Assembly: GCF_018919385.1 (NCBI RefSeq)
Contig: NZ_JAHLMF010000012.1
Span: 96,443-160,442, forward strand
DNA length: 64,000 nt
Source of the DNA: Geomonas diazotrophica
GTDB lineage: Bacteria; Desulfobacterota; Desulfuromonadia; Geobacterales; Geobacteraceae
Direction: 5' to 3'
In this document: positions 1-8,164 of the stretch, one piece after another
Layout of the letters: each line of letters starts with the position of its first letter
Numbering within the stretch: the stretch's first letter is position 1
Program-made: the position numbers and the translations under genes
Notes under the pieces: model-generated
What the model was told of the DNA's origin: nothing
What the model saw: only the letters and a program-made list of their open reading frames with translations
Databases searched by the model: none

Positions 1-1
1 G

Positions 2-457
2 GCCCACCTGGCTGACTACCAGACGCCCGCGATGATTCTCCTGGACGGGATCGCTTTCACCAACAAGCAACTCGCCCAGAGCGCTGCAGACAAACTGCGC
101 AGCGGGGTCGACTTCGGCTGGATGAAATCCAATGCCGAAGGTCAGGTGCCCAAGGAGACGCGGGGGCTGTTGGTATTCGAAGACCAGATGCTGGCGGTTC
201 CTGGTTTGCCGGAGCCGATGCAAAAGGTCTTGACCGGTGCGCGCAAGGATGATTACAAGCTCTACGAGAGCCCCGAAGGGTATGTCTATGTGATCTACGT
301 TAAAGAATTTACGCCCCCGGCAGCCCAGGATTTTGAACTGGTGAAGAATGCCATCGGTGAAAAGATCTCGTACGAGCACCTCAACCAGCAGATCGAGAAA
401 TGGTTCGCGAAGCTGCGCGAAGCATATCCCGTTAAAATTTATCTCGACCAGAAATAG
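2..457 (+). CDS. Parvulin-type peptidyl-prolyl isomerase, C-terminal fragment
   Basis: The reading frame is already open at the window edge, so only the last ~150 residues are seen. The order of elements (a helix with AADKLRSGVDFGWM, a proline-rich turn, then SPEGYVYVIYVKEF and a long C-terminal helix) resembles the end of a PpiC/SurA rotamase domain, and the complete parvulin at 43.0-44.0 kb shows the same order. It would act in the envelope on proline isomerisation or folding of exported proteins. It lies 47 bp before a 26-heme cytochrome, so a folding role for cytochromes is a reasonable inference. Family assignment is moderate because the catalytic core lies outside the window. Confidence 0.6.
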   Translation, partial: AHLADYQTPAMILLDGIAFTNKQLAQSAADKLRSGVDFGWMKSNAEGQVPKETRGLLVFEDQMLAVPGLPEPMQKVLTGARKDDYKLYESPEGYVYVIYVKEFTPPAAQDFELVKNAIGEKISYEHLNQQIEKWFAKLREAYPVKIYLDQK

Positions 458-504
458 CATTCAGGGTTTTTTTATCAGCTAAAAAACGTAGCGAAGGGGA
501 CAGT

Positions 505-2475
505 ATGGTCATGGCAATGACGAGGAACAACAGGCGACCGATTTATCTTTTGGTAGCGCTGTTAGCGGTTATCTGTTTGAGTTGCGTTGGTAGTGCTGAG
601 GCCGCGATGAAATTCGCGAAAAAGGAGTGCTCAGACTGTCACAAAAAATTCGAGGACAAGTACGCTTCCGTCAAGTACAGCCACTCGATGGTCAAGGACA
701 AAAAGTGTGAGGACTGTCACCTCCGTCATGGCATCGTTCCCCAGCTTATCCTGAAAAAGGACGGGAACGCCCTGTGCACCGGCTGCCATGCACCTGACAA
801 GATCGGGCTGGACAAGCCAAAGGTCCACACACCGATCAAGACCGGCAAGTGCACGACCTGCCACAACCCCCACGGGAGCGACGCCAAGTTCTTCCTGAAG
901 GGTGCCGGCAACGAGGCGTGTTACCAGTGCCACAAGAAAGCGGCTTTCGAGAAGAAGGTGGTTCACAAGCCTCTCCTGGAGAAGGGGTGTCGTGCCTGCC
1001 ATGTCGCGCACAGTTCCGTGTATGCCAACCTCTTGACCAGCGAGGAACCAGCGCTCTGCCTTGGCTGCCATGACAAGGGGGGGAGCGCGTTCAAAAAGGC
1101 GCACGGGAACTACGCGGTAGAGCAGAAGAAGTGCACCATGTGCCATGATCCTCACTCCGCCGAGCAGGCCAAACTGCTGAAGGTGAGTGCGCACCCGCCC
1201 ATCTCCGGCGGCGGCTGCGACGGCTGCCATTCGCCTGCTTCCTCGCCCAAGCCTTTTGAGGTGACAGCGAAAAAAGCTGAGTTGTGCAAGCAGTGCCACG
1301 ATATGGCCGCCCTCACTGGCGGAGGCATGGTGGAGCACCTCCCGTTCAAAGACGGGAACTGTCTCATGTGCCATGATCCGCATGCGGCACAGGCCTCCAA
1401 GCTGCTGGTACAGGAAGGAAACAAGCTCTGCCTAACCTGCCACAAGCAGTTGTCGGGCCCCATGACCAGCAAGCATGCCGCCGTAAGCCAAGGGAAGGGC
1501 TGTCTTTCCTGCCACAAGGCCCATGCCTCTACCAAGAAAAAGCTTCTTATCACTGAAGGGGCCGACCTCTGCTACTCGTGCCACGCCAAAGTAAAGGACG
1601 CGATGAAGAGCAAGGAAGTCCATCCTCCCTTCGCCGGAGGCGAGTGTGTCTCCTGCCACGATCCGCACGGCTCCAACTTCCCGGACATGTTGAAGGACAG
1701 GATGGACAACGTCTGCTTCGGTTGCCACAGTGATGCGGAGTCGAATTTCAAGAAGAACTACACGCACAAACCGGTTCTCGACGCCACCTGTGGTGCTTGC
1801 CACAAGGCTCACAGCTCGGACAACAAAAAACTGCTCTCCGCCCAGGGGTCGAAACTTTGCGTCAAGTGCCACAGCGAACTGATGAAGCCGGTGAATCCCG
1901 GAACCAACCACGTTCCCTTCGCTGAAGGTGAATGCCTTTCCTGCCATGACGCGCACGCCAGCAATATACGTGGCATGGTGACCAAGAACGAAGCGGTGCT
2001 CTGCGCAACCTGCCACAGCGACCTTAACAAAAATGCCAAGGACGCAAAGTCTACCCACGCACCTTATGCCGATGGCGACTGCACCAAGTGCCACAGCCCG
2101 CACAAGGCGAAACTGAACAAGCTGTTGCTCGCGCAAAGCCCCGACCTTTGTTTCAACTGCCACAAGGCGGTCAAAACGAAAGTCAACACGGAAAAGCCGC
2201 ATTCTCCGGCGCAGAAGGACTGCTCCACGTGCCATCTGCCGCATCTTTCCAAGGAGAAAAAGCTGATCGTCGAGCCGTTGCAGACGATGTGCGCCGAGTG
2301 CCATGAGCCCGGGAAGCCCGGCTTCATCAAGGCGCACCTTGGCATCAAGGCGTCGGACATGGATTGTATGACCTGTCACGACCCCCACGGGTCAAAGGAC
2401 CCCAAGTTCTTCAAGAGTGTGGTGCATCCGCCGTTCGCGGGTAGAACCTGTGATGACTGTCATATAAAACAGTAG
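505..2475 (+). CDS. 26-heme c-type cytochrome
   Basis: A secreted cytochrome of 656 residues with 26 CXXCH motifs by my count, about one heme per 25 residues, evenly spread from residue ~42 to the C-terminus. Many motifs are CXXCHDPH or CXXCHKAH, the doubled CXXCH repeat type seen in long periplasmic or outer-surface electron wires. Residues ~12-34 form a hydrophobic signal peptide ending SAEA. AAGGGG lies 5 nt before the chosen ATG; in-frame ATGs at 511 and 517 are alternatives. A 16-heme cytochrome follows 12 bp downstream, so the two are very likely co-transcribed. Role inferred: electron transfer across periplasm or at the surface; the partner is unknown. Confidence 0.93.
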   Translation: MVMAMTRNNRRPIYLLVALLAVICLSCVGSAEAAMKFAKKECSDCHKKFEDKYASVKYSHSMVKDKKCEDCHLRHGIVPQLILKKDGNALCTGCHAPDKIGLDKPKVHTPIKTGKCTTCHNPHGSDAKFFLKGAGNEACYQCHKKAAFEKKVVHKPLLEKGCRACHVAHSSVYANLLTSEEPALCLGCHDKGGSAFKKAHGNYAVEQKKCTMCHDPHSAEQAKLLKVSAHPPISGGGCDGCHSPASSPKPFEVTAKKAELCKQCHDMAALTGGGMVEHLPFKDGNCLMCHDPHAAQASKLLVQEGNKLCLTCHKQLSGPMTSKHAAVSQGKGCLSCHKAHASTKKKLLITEGADLCYSCHAKVKDAMKSKEVHPPFAGGECVSCHDPHGSNFPDMLKDRMDNVCFGCHSDAESNFKKNYTHKPVLDATCGACHKAHSSDNKKLLSAQGSKLCVKCHSELMKPVNPGTNHVPFAEGECLSCHDAHASNIRGMVTKNEAVLCATCHSDLNKNAKDAKSTHAPYADGDCTKCHSPHKAKLNKLLLAQSPDLCFNCHKAVKTKVNTEKPHSPAQKDCSTCHLPHLSKEKKLIVEPLQTMCAECHEPGKPGFIKAHLGIKASDMDCMTCHDPHGSKDPKFFKSVVHPPFAGRTCDDCHIKQ

Positions 2476-2487
2476 AGGAGCTATCTA

Positions 2488-3768
2488 ATGTTAAAGCGTT
2501 ATAAAATGCTTGGTCTGTTTTGCGCTCTGGGCTTGCTGTTGGTGAGTACAGCGGCTCAGGCCCAGGACAATACTGCTAAATACAGGTTGAAGCCCGGCGC
2601 CTTCGGCAAACTGTGCCAGGATTGCCATCCTGGTTTCGAAGAGAAATTGAAAAAGCCAAACGTGCACACGCCCGTGAAAAAAGGTGACTGCACGGGGTGC
2701 CACAACCCCCACACCTCCGACTTCAAAAAGCTGTTGAGCGCGGAACCGAAAAAGATCTGTTCGACGTGTCACCCAAGCGTCACTCCAAAAGACGCCAAAA
2801 GCGTCCACAAGGTGGTCGCTGACGGAGAGTGCCTGAAGTGCCACGACCCGCATTCTTCAATGGTCAAAAATAACCTGCTGAAGCCAGGCAACGAGCTCTG
2901 CCTGGATTGCCACAAGTCACTTAGCGGGCGTATCGCCAAGGCAAAGGTCCAGCACGCGCCTGTCAAAAAGGATTGCCTCATCTGCCATGCCCCGCACGGC
3001 TCAGCAAAAGAGGCTTCGCTCCTGAAGGAGAGAATCACGGCGCTTTGTGCCGGTTGCCACAAAACCGATCAGCCCATTTTCGTCAAGAAGCACATGAACT
3101 ACCCTGTGGCCAACTCCAACTGCGTCTACTGCCATGACCCCCACGGTTCAGACAGGAAGGGGATTCTCTACAACAACGTTCATAAGCCGGTTTCCGCCAT
3201 GATGTGTAACCAGTGCCACGAGGAAGCCACGTCTCCTAACGCCTTGAAGACCAAGCGCGAAGGGGCTGAACTGTGCAAGGGGTGTCACAACGAGATGTAC
3301 AACACCGCGTTCGGGAAAAACAGGATCCACTCGCCCCTGCTTACCAAGCAGGCGTGCCTGAGCTGTCACAATCCCCACGCCGGCAAGGAGAAGGGGCTGC
3401 TGAGGGAGTCCCCGATTCAGCTGTGCGGCAAGTGCCATGCCGATACGATCAAGAGGCAGGAAATGTCGGTGACCAAGCACGAGCCAGTGAAGGTGGGTGA
3501 GTGTGCCGCCTGTCACGACCCGCATGCCTCCAATGCACCGCTGTTGATGAAGCAGGAGTCGGTCGTGGACGGATGTGGTACCTGCCATGACTGGATGAAG
3601 CATTCGACCCACCCTATTGGCGATAAGTTCAAGGATCCCAGGAACAAGAATCGCAACCTTGACTGTCTGAGTTGCCACCGCTCGCACGGTACCGAGTTCA
3701 AAGGAATGCTTCCGTTTAAAACGGTGACAGACCTTTGCGTCCAGTGCCATGAAAAATTCCGGAGGTAG
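2488..3768 (+). CDS. 16-heme c-type cytochrome
   Basis: A 426-residue secreted cytochrome with 16 CXXCH motifs, same repeat style as the upstream 26-heme protein (CXXCHDPHGS blocks spaced 20-30 residues). The signal peptide is residues 1-25, ending AQA. AGGAG lies 9 nt before ATG. Its stop codon is 4 bp before the ATG of the NHL protein, and the Shine-Dalgarno GGAGG of that gene lies inside this one, so translation is probably coupled. It looks like a shorter relative of its neighbour, by tandem duplication or repeat loss. Likely periplasmic or outer-surface electron carrier. Confidence 0.92.
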   Translation: MLKRYKMLGLFCALGLLLVSTAAQAQDNTAKYRLKPGAFGKLCQDCHPGFEEKLKKPNVHTPVKKGDCTGCHNPHTSDFKKLLSAEPKKICSTCHPSVTPKDAKSVHKVVADGECLKCHDPHSSMVKNNLLKPGNELCLDCHKSLSGRIAKAKVQHAPVKKDCLICHAPHGSAKEASLLKERITALCAGCHKTDQPIFVKKHMNYPVANSNCVYCHDPHGSDRKGILYNNVHKPVSAMMCNQCHEEATSPNALKTKREGAELCKGCHNEMYNTAFGKNRIHSPLLTKQACLSCHNPHAGKEKGLLRESPIQLCGKCHADTIKRQEMSVTKHEPVKVGECAACHDPHASNAPLLMKQESVVDGCGTCHDWMKHSTHPIGDKFKDPRNKNRNLDCLSCHRSHGTEFKGMLPFKTVTDLCVQCHEKFRR

Positions 3769-3772
3769 GACC

Positions 3773-4675
3773 ATGCGATATCTTGTACATCTTGCGCTAG
3801 CCCTTGTTCTCGTCGTTCCGGCAGCCGCCGGCGCCGCCGATAGTTTAAAGCTGCGGTACCTGGGTTCCATCAGCACCGATGAGAAGGACGGGGCGGTAAA
3901 AACGCCAGAGGGGGTCGCATGCAACGACCAGGGTGACGTGATTGTCGCTGACACGGGGAACTCCCGTCTGCTCCGCTACACCTTCCAGGAAAAAAACCTG
4001 AAGGGGGGGGCGGTCCTCAAGGTTGACCAGATCGGCGCGCCGGTTCGGGTGCAATACGGCCCGAAGGGTGATGTTTTCGTTCTTGACGGCAAACTCCACA
4101 AGGTGGGCAGATTAAACTCGGACGGCAGCTTCGCTGGTTTTGTCGAGCCGGTCGGAGTTACCGGTCCTGCCAAGTATGTGATCAGGAGCTTCAAGGTCGA
4201 CAGTGCAAACAACCTGTTCCTGCTCGACATTTTGGGCGAGCGGGTGCTGAAGGTAGACAGCACCGGTAAAGTGCTCAGCCAAATCGCGTTTCCTAAAGAA
4301 TACGGGCTGATCTCTGACCTTGCGATCACCATCGCCGGAGATGTTATTCTTCTTGATGCCGTCAAATCGGTTCTGTACGTATCACGCAAGGACGCTGCCT
4401 TTGCGCCTTTGACCAAGGACCTGCACGACTTCATGAACTTCGCGAACTACATCACTGCCAGCAGCAGAAGCGGAGATATATACCTCGTCGACCAGGACGG
4501 GGGGGCCATCATTACCATCGGCCCGGACGGCAGTTTTCTTGGTCGCCAGCTCGCCCTTGGATGGCGCACCGGTCAGCTTTACTACCCTGCCCAGGTATGT
4601 TTCACCAAAAACGGCGAAGTGTTCATTGCGGACCGGGGCAATTCGCGTGTTCAAATTTTTGAGAATGCAAAATAG
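3773..4675 (+). CDS. Secreted NHL-repeat beta-propeller protein
   Basis: About 300 residues with a signal peptide (residues ~1-22, ending GAA) followed by repeated GVA-D-G-I-VADTGNSR-type units, the NHL signature, closing with VFIADRGNSRVQIF. This predicts a six-bladed propeller exported to the periplasm. The start at 3773 is chosen over one 24 bp upstream because GGAGG lies 5 nt before it and it leaves a clean signal peptide. NHL proteins occur three times in this window, always beside multiheme cytochromes (also 47.1 and 50.8 kb), which suggests a scaffold or docking role in cytochrome complexes; that role is inference. Confidence 0.85.
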   Translation: MRYLVHLALALVLVVPAAAGAADSLKLRYLGSISTDEKDGAVKTPEGVACNDQGDVIVADTGNSRLLRYTFQEKNLKGGAVLKVDQIGAPVRVQYGPKGDVFVLDGKLHKVGRLNSDGSFAGFVEPVGVTGPAKYVIRSFKVDSANNLFLLDILGERVLKVDSTGKVLSQIAFPKEYGLISDLAITIAGDVILLDAVKSVLYVSRKDAAFAPLTKDLHDFMNFANYITASSRSGDIYLVDQDGGAIITIGPDGSFLGRQLALGWRTGQLYYPAQVCFTKNGEVFIADRGNSRVQIFENAK

Positions 4676-4699
4676 GCTTCTTTGCCAAACGGAGGTTTC

Positions 4700-5014
4700 G
4701 TGAAACGATTAGCGCTCTTGACACTGACTCTTTGCACCTTGGTCTTCCTGGTGTCTTGTTCAAAACCGGAGGACAATCTTCCCGGAAAATGGGTAGGTGC
4801 CACGGGCAGCCTTACCTTCAAGGCGGATAAAACTGGTGTCATGAGTCTGCCTGAAGGAGCCCCGCAAGCGATAAGCATCCCTTTTACCTGGGAAGTTAAG
4901 GACAAGACTGCTATTTCTTTCAAGTTTCCACATCCTGTCTCGAAGGTGGTAACGGGCAAATTCGAAAGCAAAAAGGTCATTCTTCTCGAAGATGACAAGT
5001 TCATTAAACAATAA
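4700..5014 (+). CDS. Small lipoprotein, unknown function
   Basis: A GTG start at 4700 is chosen because GGAGG sits at 4691-4695 and the product then begins directly with a signal peptide. The lipobox is LVSC at residues ~17-20. The mature part (~85 residues) contains PGKWVG followed by alternating hydrophobic strands (GSLTFKADKTG, ISFKFPHP, KKVILLEDD), a pattern like small lipocalin-type barrels that describe a compound as W-x-G. It follows the NHL gene by 24 bp and is probably in the same transcript as the cytochromes. I do not recognise a named family. Confidence 0.75.
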   Translation: MKRLALLTLTLCTLVFLVSCSKPEDNLPGKWVGATGSLTFKADKTGVMSLPEGAPQAISIPFTWEVKDKTAISFKFPHPVSKVVTGKFESKKVILLEDDKFIKQ

Positions 5015-5073
5015 GTATGTTCAGCTATATCTGTCTGTTATTTACCAACAGGACAGTGCTGAAGGAGACGTAG

Positions 5074-5493
5074 ATGAAGAGACGTAATCTGGTTCACGGT
5101 ATCATAGCTCTGTTTTGTGCAGTATCACTCTATGCTGGTCCTGTTTACGCCACCTACAACGAGGGCATGGAAGCCTACTTGATGAAGGACTACGCGCGAG
5201 CGATGAAAAATTTCATGTATGAAGAGGACGCTGCCTCTTTGTACATGGTTGGCTACCTCTACGACCATGGCGAGGGAGTGCCCAACGACAGCGCGAAGGC
5301 CGTTGAGTGGTACACCAAGGCTGCCGAAAAAGGATCCGTCAAGGCGATGTACCGCCTGGGGGTCATGTACTCCAACGGTGTCGGAGTCGAAAAGGACGAT
5401 GCCACAGCGATTAAATGGTTTAAGAAAGCTGCCTTCAAAGGGTTTGTCCCGGCAAAGGATGCCGTGAAAAGGCTTGAGAAGAGTTCGAATTAG
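5074..5493 (+). CDS. Secreted Sel1-repeat (SLR) protein
   Basis: 139 residues: signal peptide ending VYA, then an N-terminal helix pair (YARAMKNF) and at least two Sel1 repeats (DSAKAVEWYTKAAEKGSVKAMYRLG and the similar block after it). Sel1 repeats fold as alpha-solenoids for protein binding. AAGGAG lies 8 nt before ATG. It appears to be the last gene of the 0.5-5.5 kb operon, because a strong terminator follows. A paralogue with the same layout is at 14.8-15.2 kb on the other strand. The partner is unknown, but the location suggests cytochrome-complex assembly or quality control. Confidence 0.85.
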   Translation: MKRRNLVHGIIALFCAVSLYAGPVYATYNEGMEAYLMKDYARAMKNFMYEEDAASLYMVGYLYDHGEGVPNDSAKAVEWYTKAAEKGSVKAMYRLGVMYSNGVGVEKDDATAIKWFKKAAFKGFVPAKDAVKRLEKSSN

Positions 5494-5527
5494 ACGACGC
5501 CGCACATTATGCCCACGTGCTGACATT

Positions 5528-5565
5528 AACCCCTCTTGCAGTTCAAACTGCGGGAGGGGTTTTTG
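5528..5565 (+). terminator. Rho-independent terminator of the 26-heme cytochrome operon
   Basis: A near-perfect 14-bp stem (ACCCCTCTTGCAGTT paired with AACTGCGGGAGGGGT) with a tiny loop, followed by TTTTT. It lies 35 bp after the Sel1 gene stop. Confidence 0.9.
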
Positions 5566-5566
5566 T

Positions 5567-5874
5567 GTTATTGGCCCAAGACGGATGTTGCCTTCGTTTG
5601 CGGGTACGCCTTGGCGTTGGATAAATGCCTGCTGCGACTCACAACAATGTCAGAAGGTTGAACGGTCATCCCGGGAAAATGAAGATGCCCTTGGGGTGAG
5701 GAGGCGGTGGGGAAGGGAAAAAGAGAGCCGGAGCTTACACGGCATCGGGAGCCTGGATGCTAGAAGGATTGGCGGCATTGTGCAGACGGTAACATTTCGG
5801 CGCAAGCAGCGAAGTCACGCTGGAGTCTCTCCACCATTCATACATGGTGAGAGACTCCAGCGTCTGGAAACAGG
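5567..5874. repeat. Intergenic stretch with a long inverted repeat at 5819-5860
   Basis: This 300-bp gap separates convergent genes. It holds no convincing gene. Its one clear structure is an inverted repeat: CTGGAGTCTCT at 5819 pairs with AGAGACTCCAG ending near 5860, continuing inward as ACCAT/ATGGT with one unpaired base. There is no T-run on either side, so it is not a classic terminator, though it sits just past the stop of the minus-strand gene and could stabilise or end that transcript. Confidence 0.5.
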
Positions 5875-6330
5875 TCATTTCTTCTCGAACTGCAAGACGG
5901 TCATTTCCGGCCGGTTGGGAACGTAGAGGAAGGATATCTTGGTCTGCTTGTTCTCCCACGCGATTGAAGACATGTGTGAGCTGGGCTTGGACGCTTTACC
6001 TTTACCGTACAGCTTGATGTACTTTTGCTTGAGGTTCTCGATCCCGGTTTCCTTCACGTACTTCGCTTCAAAGGTAACCGATACGCTGGTTAAAAGCCCT
6101 TCCTTGAACGCGAAAAGTCTGGAGGCGATGGTGTCGTCTGGTTTGTCCTGAGTGTAGATCATTTCCTTGTTATATTCACCAAGTTTGCCCTTCGGATACG
6201 CATCCATAACCTTGTGGAACAAAGTCCCCCACTTGATTTCTTCGTAACCGTTGAAAATGTTTCCTGCGAAGGAACTTGCGGCAAAAACCAGTTGAGCCAG
6301 CATTAGCAGGCCGAAGAGTTTTTTCATCAT
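5875..6330 (-). CDS. Small secreted protein, unknown function
   Basis: About 151 residues with a signal peptide (MMKKLFGLLMLAQLVFAASSFAG region) and a compact mature domain: FNGYEEIKWGTLFHKVMDAYPKG near its N-terminus and FLYVPNRPEMTVLQFEKK at its end. The EIKWGT..HKV..A+P pattern resembles small periplasmic proteins that start with F-x-G-I-x-W-G, but I cannot name the family. The ATG at 6330 is chosen because AGGAGA lies ~9 nt upstream. It is convergent with the Sel1 gene. Confidence 0.75.
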   Translation of the reverse strand: MMKKLFGLLMLAQLVFAASSFAGNIFNGYEEIKWGTLFHKVMDAYPKGKLGEYNKEMIYTQDKPDDTIASRLFAFKEGLLTSVSVTFEAKYVKETGIENLKQKYIKLYGKGKASKPSSHMSSIAWENKQTKISFLYVPNRPEMTVLQFEKK

Positions 6331-6429
6331 ATTCAATCTTCTCCTCATACAGAATTTCACAACCGTCGATTTTATAGCACCGATGGTGGAATTTGCACAG
6401 CCTTAAATTTCCTGTTTACGCCACCCTCG

Positions 6430-6476
6430 TCCAAACAACACCGCCCCGGTGCCGCTTCATTGGCCCGGGGCGGTGT
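6430..6476 (-). terminator. Terminator after 6-heme cytochrome
   Basis: ACACCGCCCCGG at 6438-6449 pairs with CCGGGGCGGTGT at 6465-6476. On the minus strand it is followed by a T-rich TTGTTTGG. It lies 20 bp past the stop of the 6-heme cytochrome. Confidence 0.75.
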
Positions 6477-6495
6477 CATGACTTTTGTAGAGGAG

Positions 6496-7821
6496 TTAAT
6501 CTTTAGCGTGGCATTTGTTGCAGAGACTACGCTGATAGGAGGCAAAGGAAAGGGCCTTTTTGCCGTACATAGCCTTTTTCACCTCGCCTGAAGTCCTGCC
6601 CTGAGCGATGCTCTCGGGGGCGCCGTTATCGGTACCGGGGTAGGCACCGTTGTACACGATGAATGTGGCGGAGACGTTCCAGCGGGTCATGCTGTCGAAC
6701 CCGGAGGCGTGGGCCCTGTGGCAGGAGAGGCACATGACGTTGGAATCCATGTTGGCACCACTTCTGTTGGAACCGTTGCTGTTTGCTGTCGCTTTGAGAG
6801 TCTGGTAGTCATCGGTCCCCATTTCAAAAGGCACCAGGGAGTTGTAGGCTGTGGTCATCGAACCGTTGAGGTTGCCGGATGCCACGTAGGAGTTGTAGTT
6901 GCTCGCAGATTCTGCACCCAATCTTGCGTTTTTGCCGGAAGGGTGTTGCGAGGCGCGACCGGAATTGTCTGCGTGCATCCTGTCGTGGCAGTTGCTGCAC
7001 CATTCCGACATGCCGGAGCCGTAAGCGACCCGGGTGTCGTTGACGGACTCATCGCGGTTGTAGGAGACAGGCGCGATCGCTGCGGGAGGATCCGCCCTGA
7101 ATTCCAAGCCTGCTCCCCCCTTGTCTTGATATCCTTTGCCGGCCAGCATCCTGTAGGTACTGACGGTGCCGTTGGGGCCGGGTTCGGGGCTCGTTGTGTA
7201 GGAACCGGAGGCGATGATCGGAAGCCCAGCATTGCTGATGGTTCCGTCTGCCGCACGACGGTAGTTGCCGTGAGGATCGTGGCAGCTGGTGCAGGAAAGC
7301 TTCTGAGATGGGTAGTTTCCGCCGGGAGCCATGGTTATTTTGGAGTCTGCCGTGTAGCCGTAATCTGCGGCCACGATGTTATGCCCATGGCGCTGCCCCT
7401 GGCTTTCTTCCATCCTGCCGTTTTCGCCCCTCCACCGGTAGTTTTTCTTAAGCCAGCCGAAGTCACCCGCCGGGGTAAGTTCCACAGGCGCCATCCCTTC
7501 GCCGAGTTGCAGGCCGCTGGTTGCAATGTAGTGCCCCTGGGGGGTGACACTTCCATCGGAGGCTTCATGGCACCTCAGGCAGGTGGAGCTTGCATCGGAG
7601 CCGAGAAGATCGATGGCAGACCGATTCTTCCTTAGTGCGATTTCGGAAGCGCCTGTGGCGTGGCAGCCGTTGCATTCACCGGTACCACCCTTATGGAAAG
7701 ACTCCCCTTTCGCAAACGAGGCAGCGTGCGCGCTGCTAAGGCTGATGACGAGAGCAGTTATCATGAGAAGAGGGAATCTCGAGCGCTTACCGAATGTGCT
7801 GTTCTGGCTTTGGGTCGTCAT
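6496..7821 (-). CDS. 6-heme c-type cytochrome
   Basis: 441 residues with a signal peptide after a short charged N-terminus (LLMITALVISLSSAHA), then six CXXCH motifs spread widely: CNGCH, CLRCH, CTSCHDPHG, CSNCH, CLSCHRAH and a C-terminal CNKCH. The long heme-free spacers (150-250 residues in all) set it apart from the tightly packed cytochromes nearby. The start at 7821 follows AAGGAGGAG by 7 nt; the frame extends 24 codons upstream without a better site. A terminator follows. Function: secreted electron carrier or a heme-containing surface protein; no enzymatic signature is seen. Confidence 0.9.
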   Translation of the reverse strand: MTTQSQNSTFGKRSRFPLLMITALVISLSSAHAASFAKGESFHKGGTGECNGCHATGASEIALRKNRSAIDLLGSDASSTCLRCHEASDGSVTPQGHYIATSGLQLGEGMAPVELTPAGDFGWLKKNYRWRGENGRMEESQGQRHGHNIVAADYGYTADSKITMAPGGNYPSQKLSCTSCHDPHGNYRRAADGTISNAGLPIIASGSYTTSPEPGPNGTVSTYRMLAGKGYQDKGGAGLEFRADPPAAIAPVSYNRDESVNDTRVAYGSGMSEWCSNCHDRMHADNSGRASQHPSGKNARLGAESASNYNSYVASGNLNGSMTTAYNSLVPFEMGTDDYQTLKATANSNGSNRSGANMDSNVMCLSCHRAHASGFDSMTRWNVSATFIVYNGAYPGTDNGAPESIAQGRTSGEVKKAMYGKKALSFASYQRSLCNKCHAKD

Positions 7822-8164
7822 GGCTCTGCTCCTCCTTGCATAGGTTGTAGTACCTAGTACAAATCTGAAGCCATATGCCATGCGTTGGGCCATTTATTGC
7901 CAACTAGTCGAAATTAAATGATAAAAATCTTCGTTATACGGCATTGATTGAAAGTGTTTTTCAGTTAAGGGTGTTCGGCCAGGGTACACGAACGCTTTTG
8001 TGGGAATAAGTTATTACTTGTTTTCAGCTGGTTAGGTCGGGTGTTCAGCTTTTGGGGTGCCGGTGCAGAATTTGAGCAATCGTTGAGGGAGGGTGATTTA
8101 CAGAGAAGGTATGTGGTGGGCCCGGTAAGAGGGGGAGCAAATGCTCCCCCTCGGAGATAGCGGT
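7822..8164. other. Intergenic gap with hairpin terminator at its left end
   Basis: 343 bp between two minus-strand genes. At 8129-8152 GAGGGGGAGCA pairs with TGCTCCCCCTC around a 2-nt loop, placed to end the OmpA-family transcript although the T-run is weak. The rest is AT-rich and should carry the promoter of the 6-heme cytochrome. A sigma-54-like element near 7885 (minus strand) has wrong spacing, so I do not call it. Confidence 0.5.
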
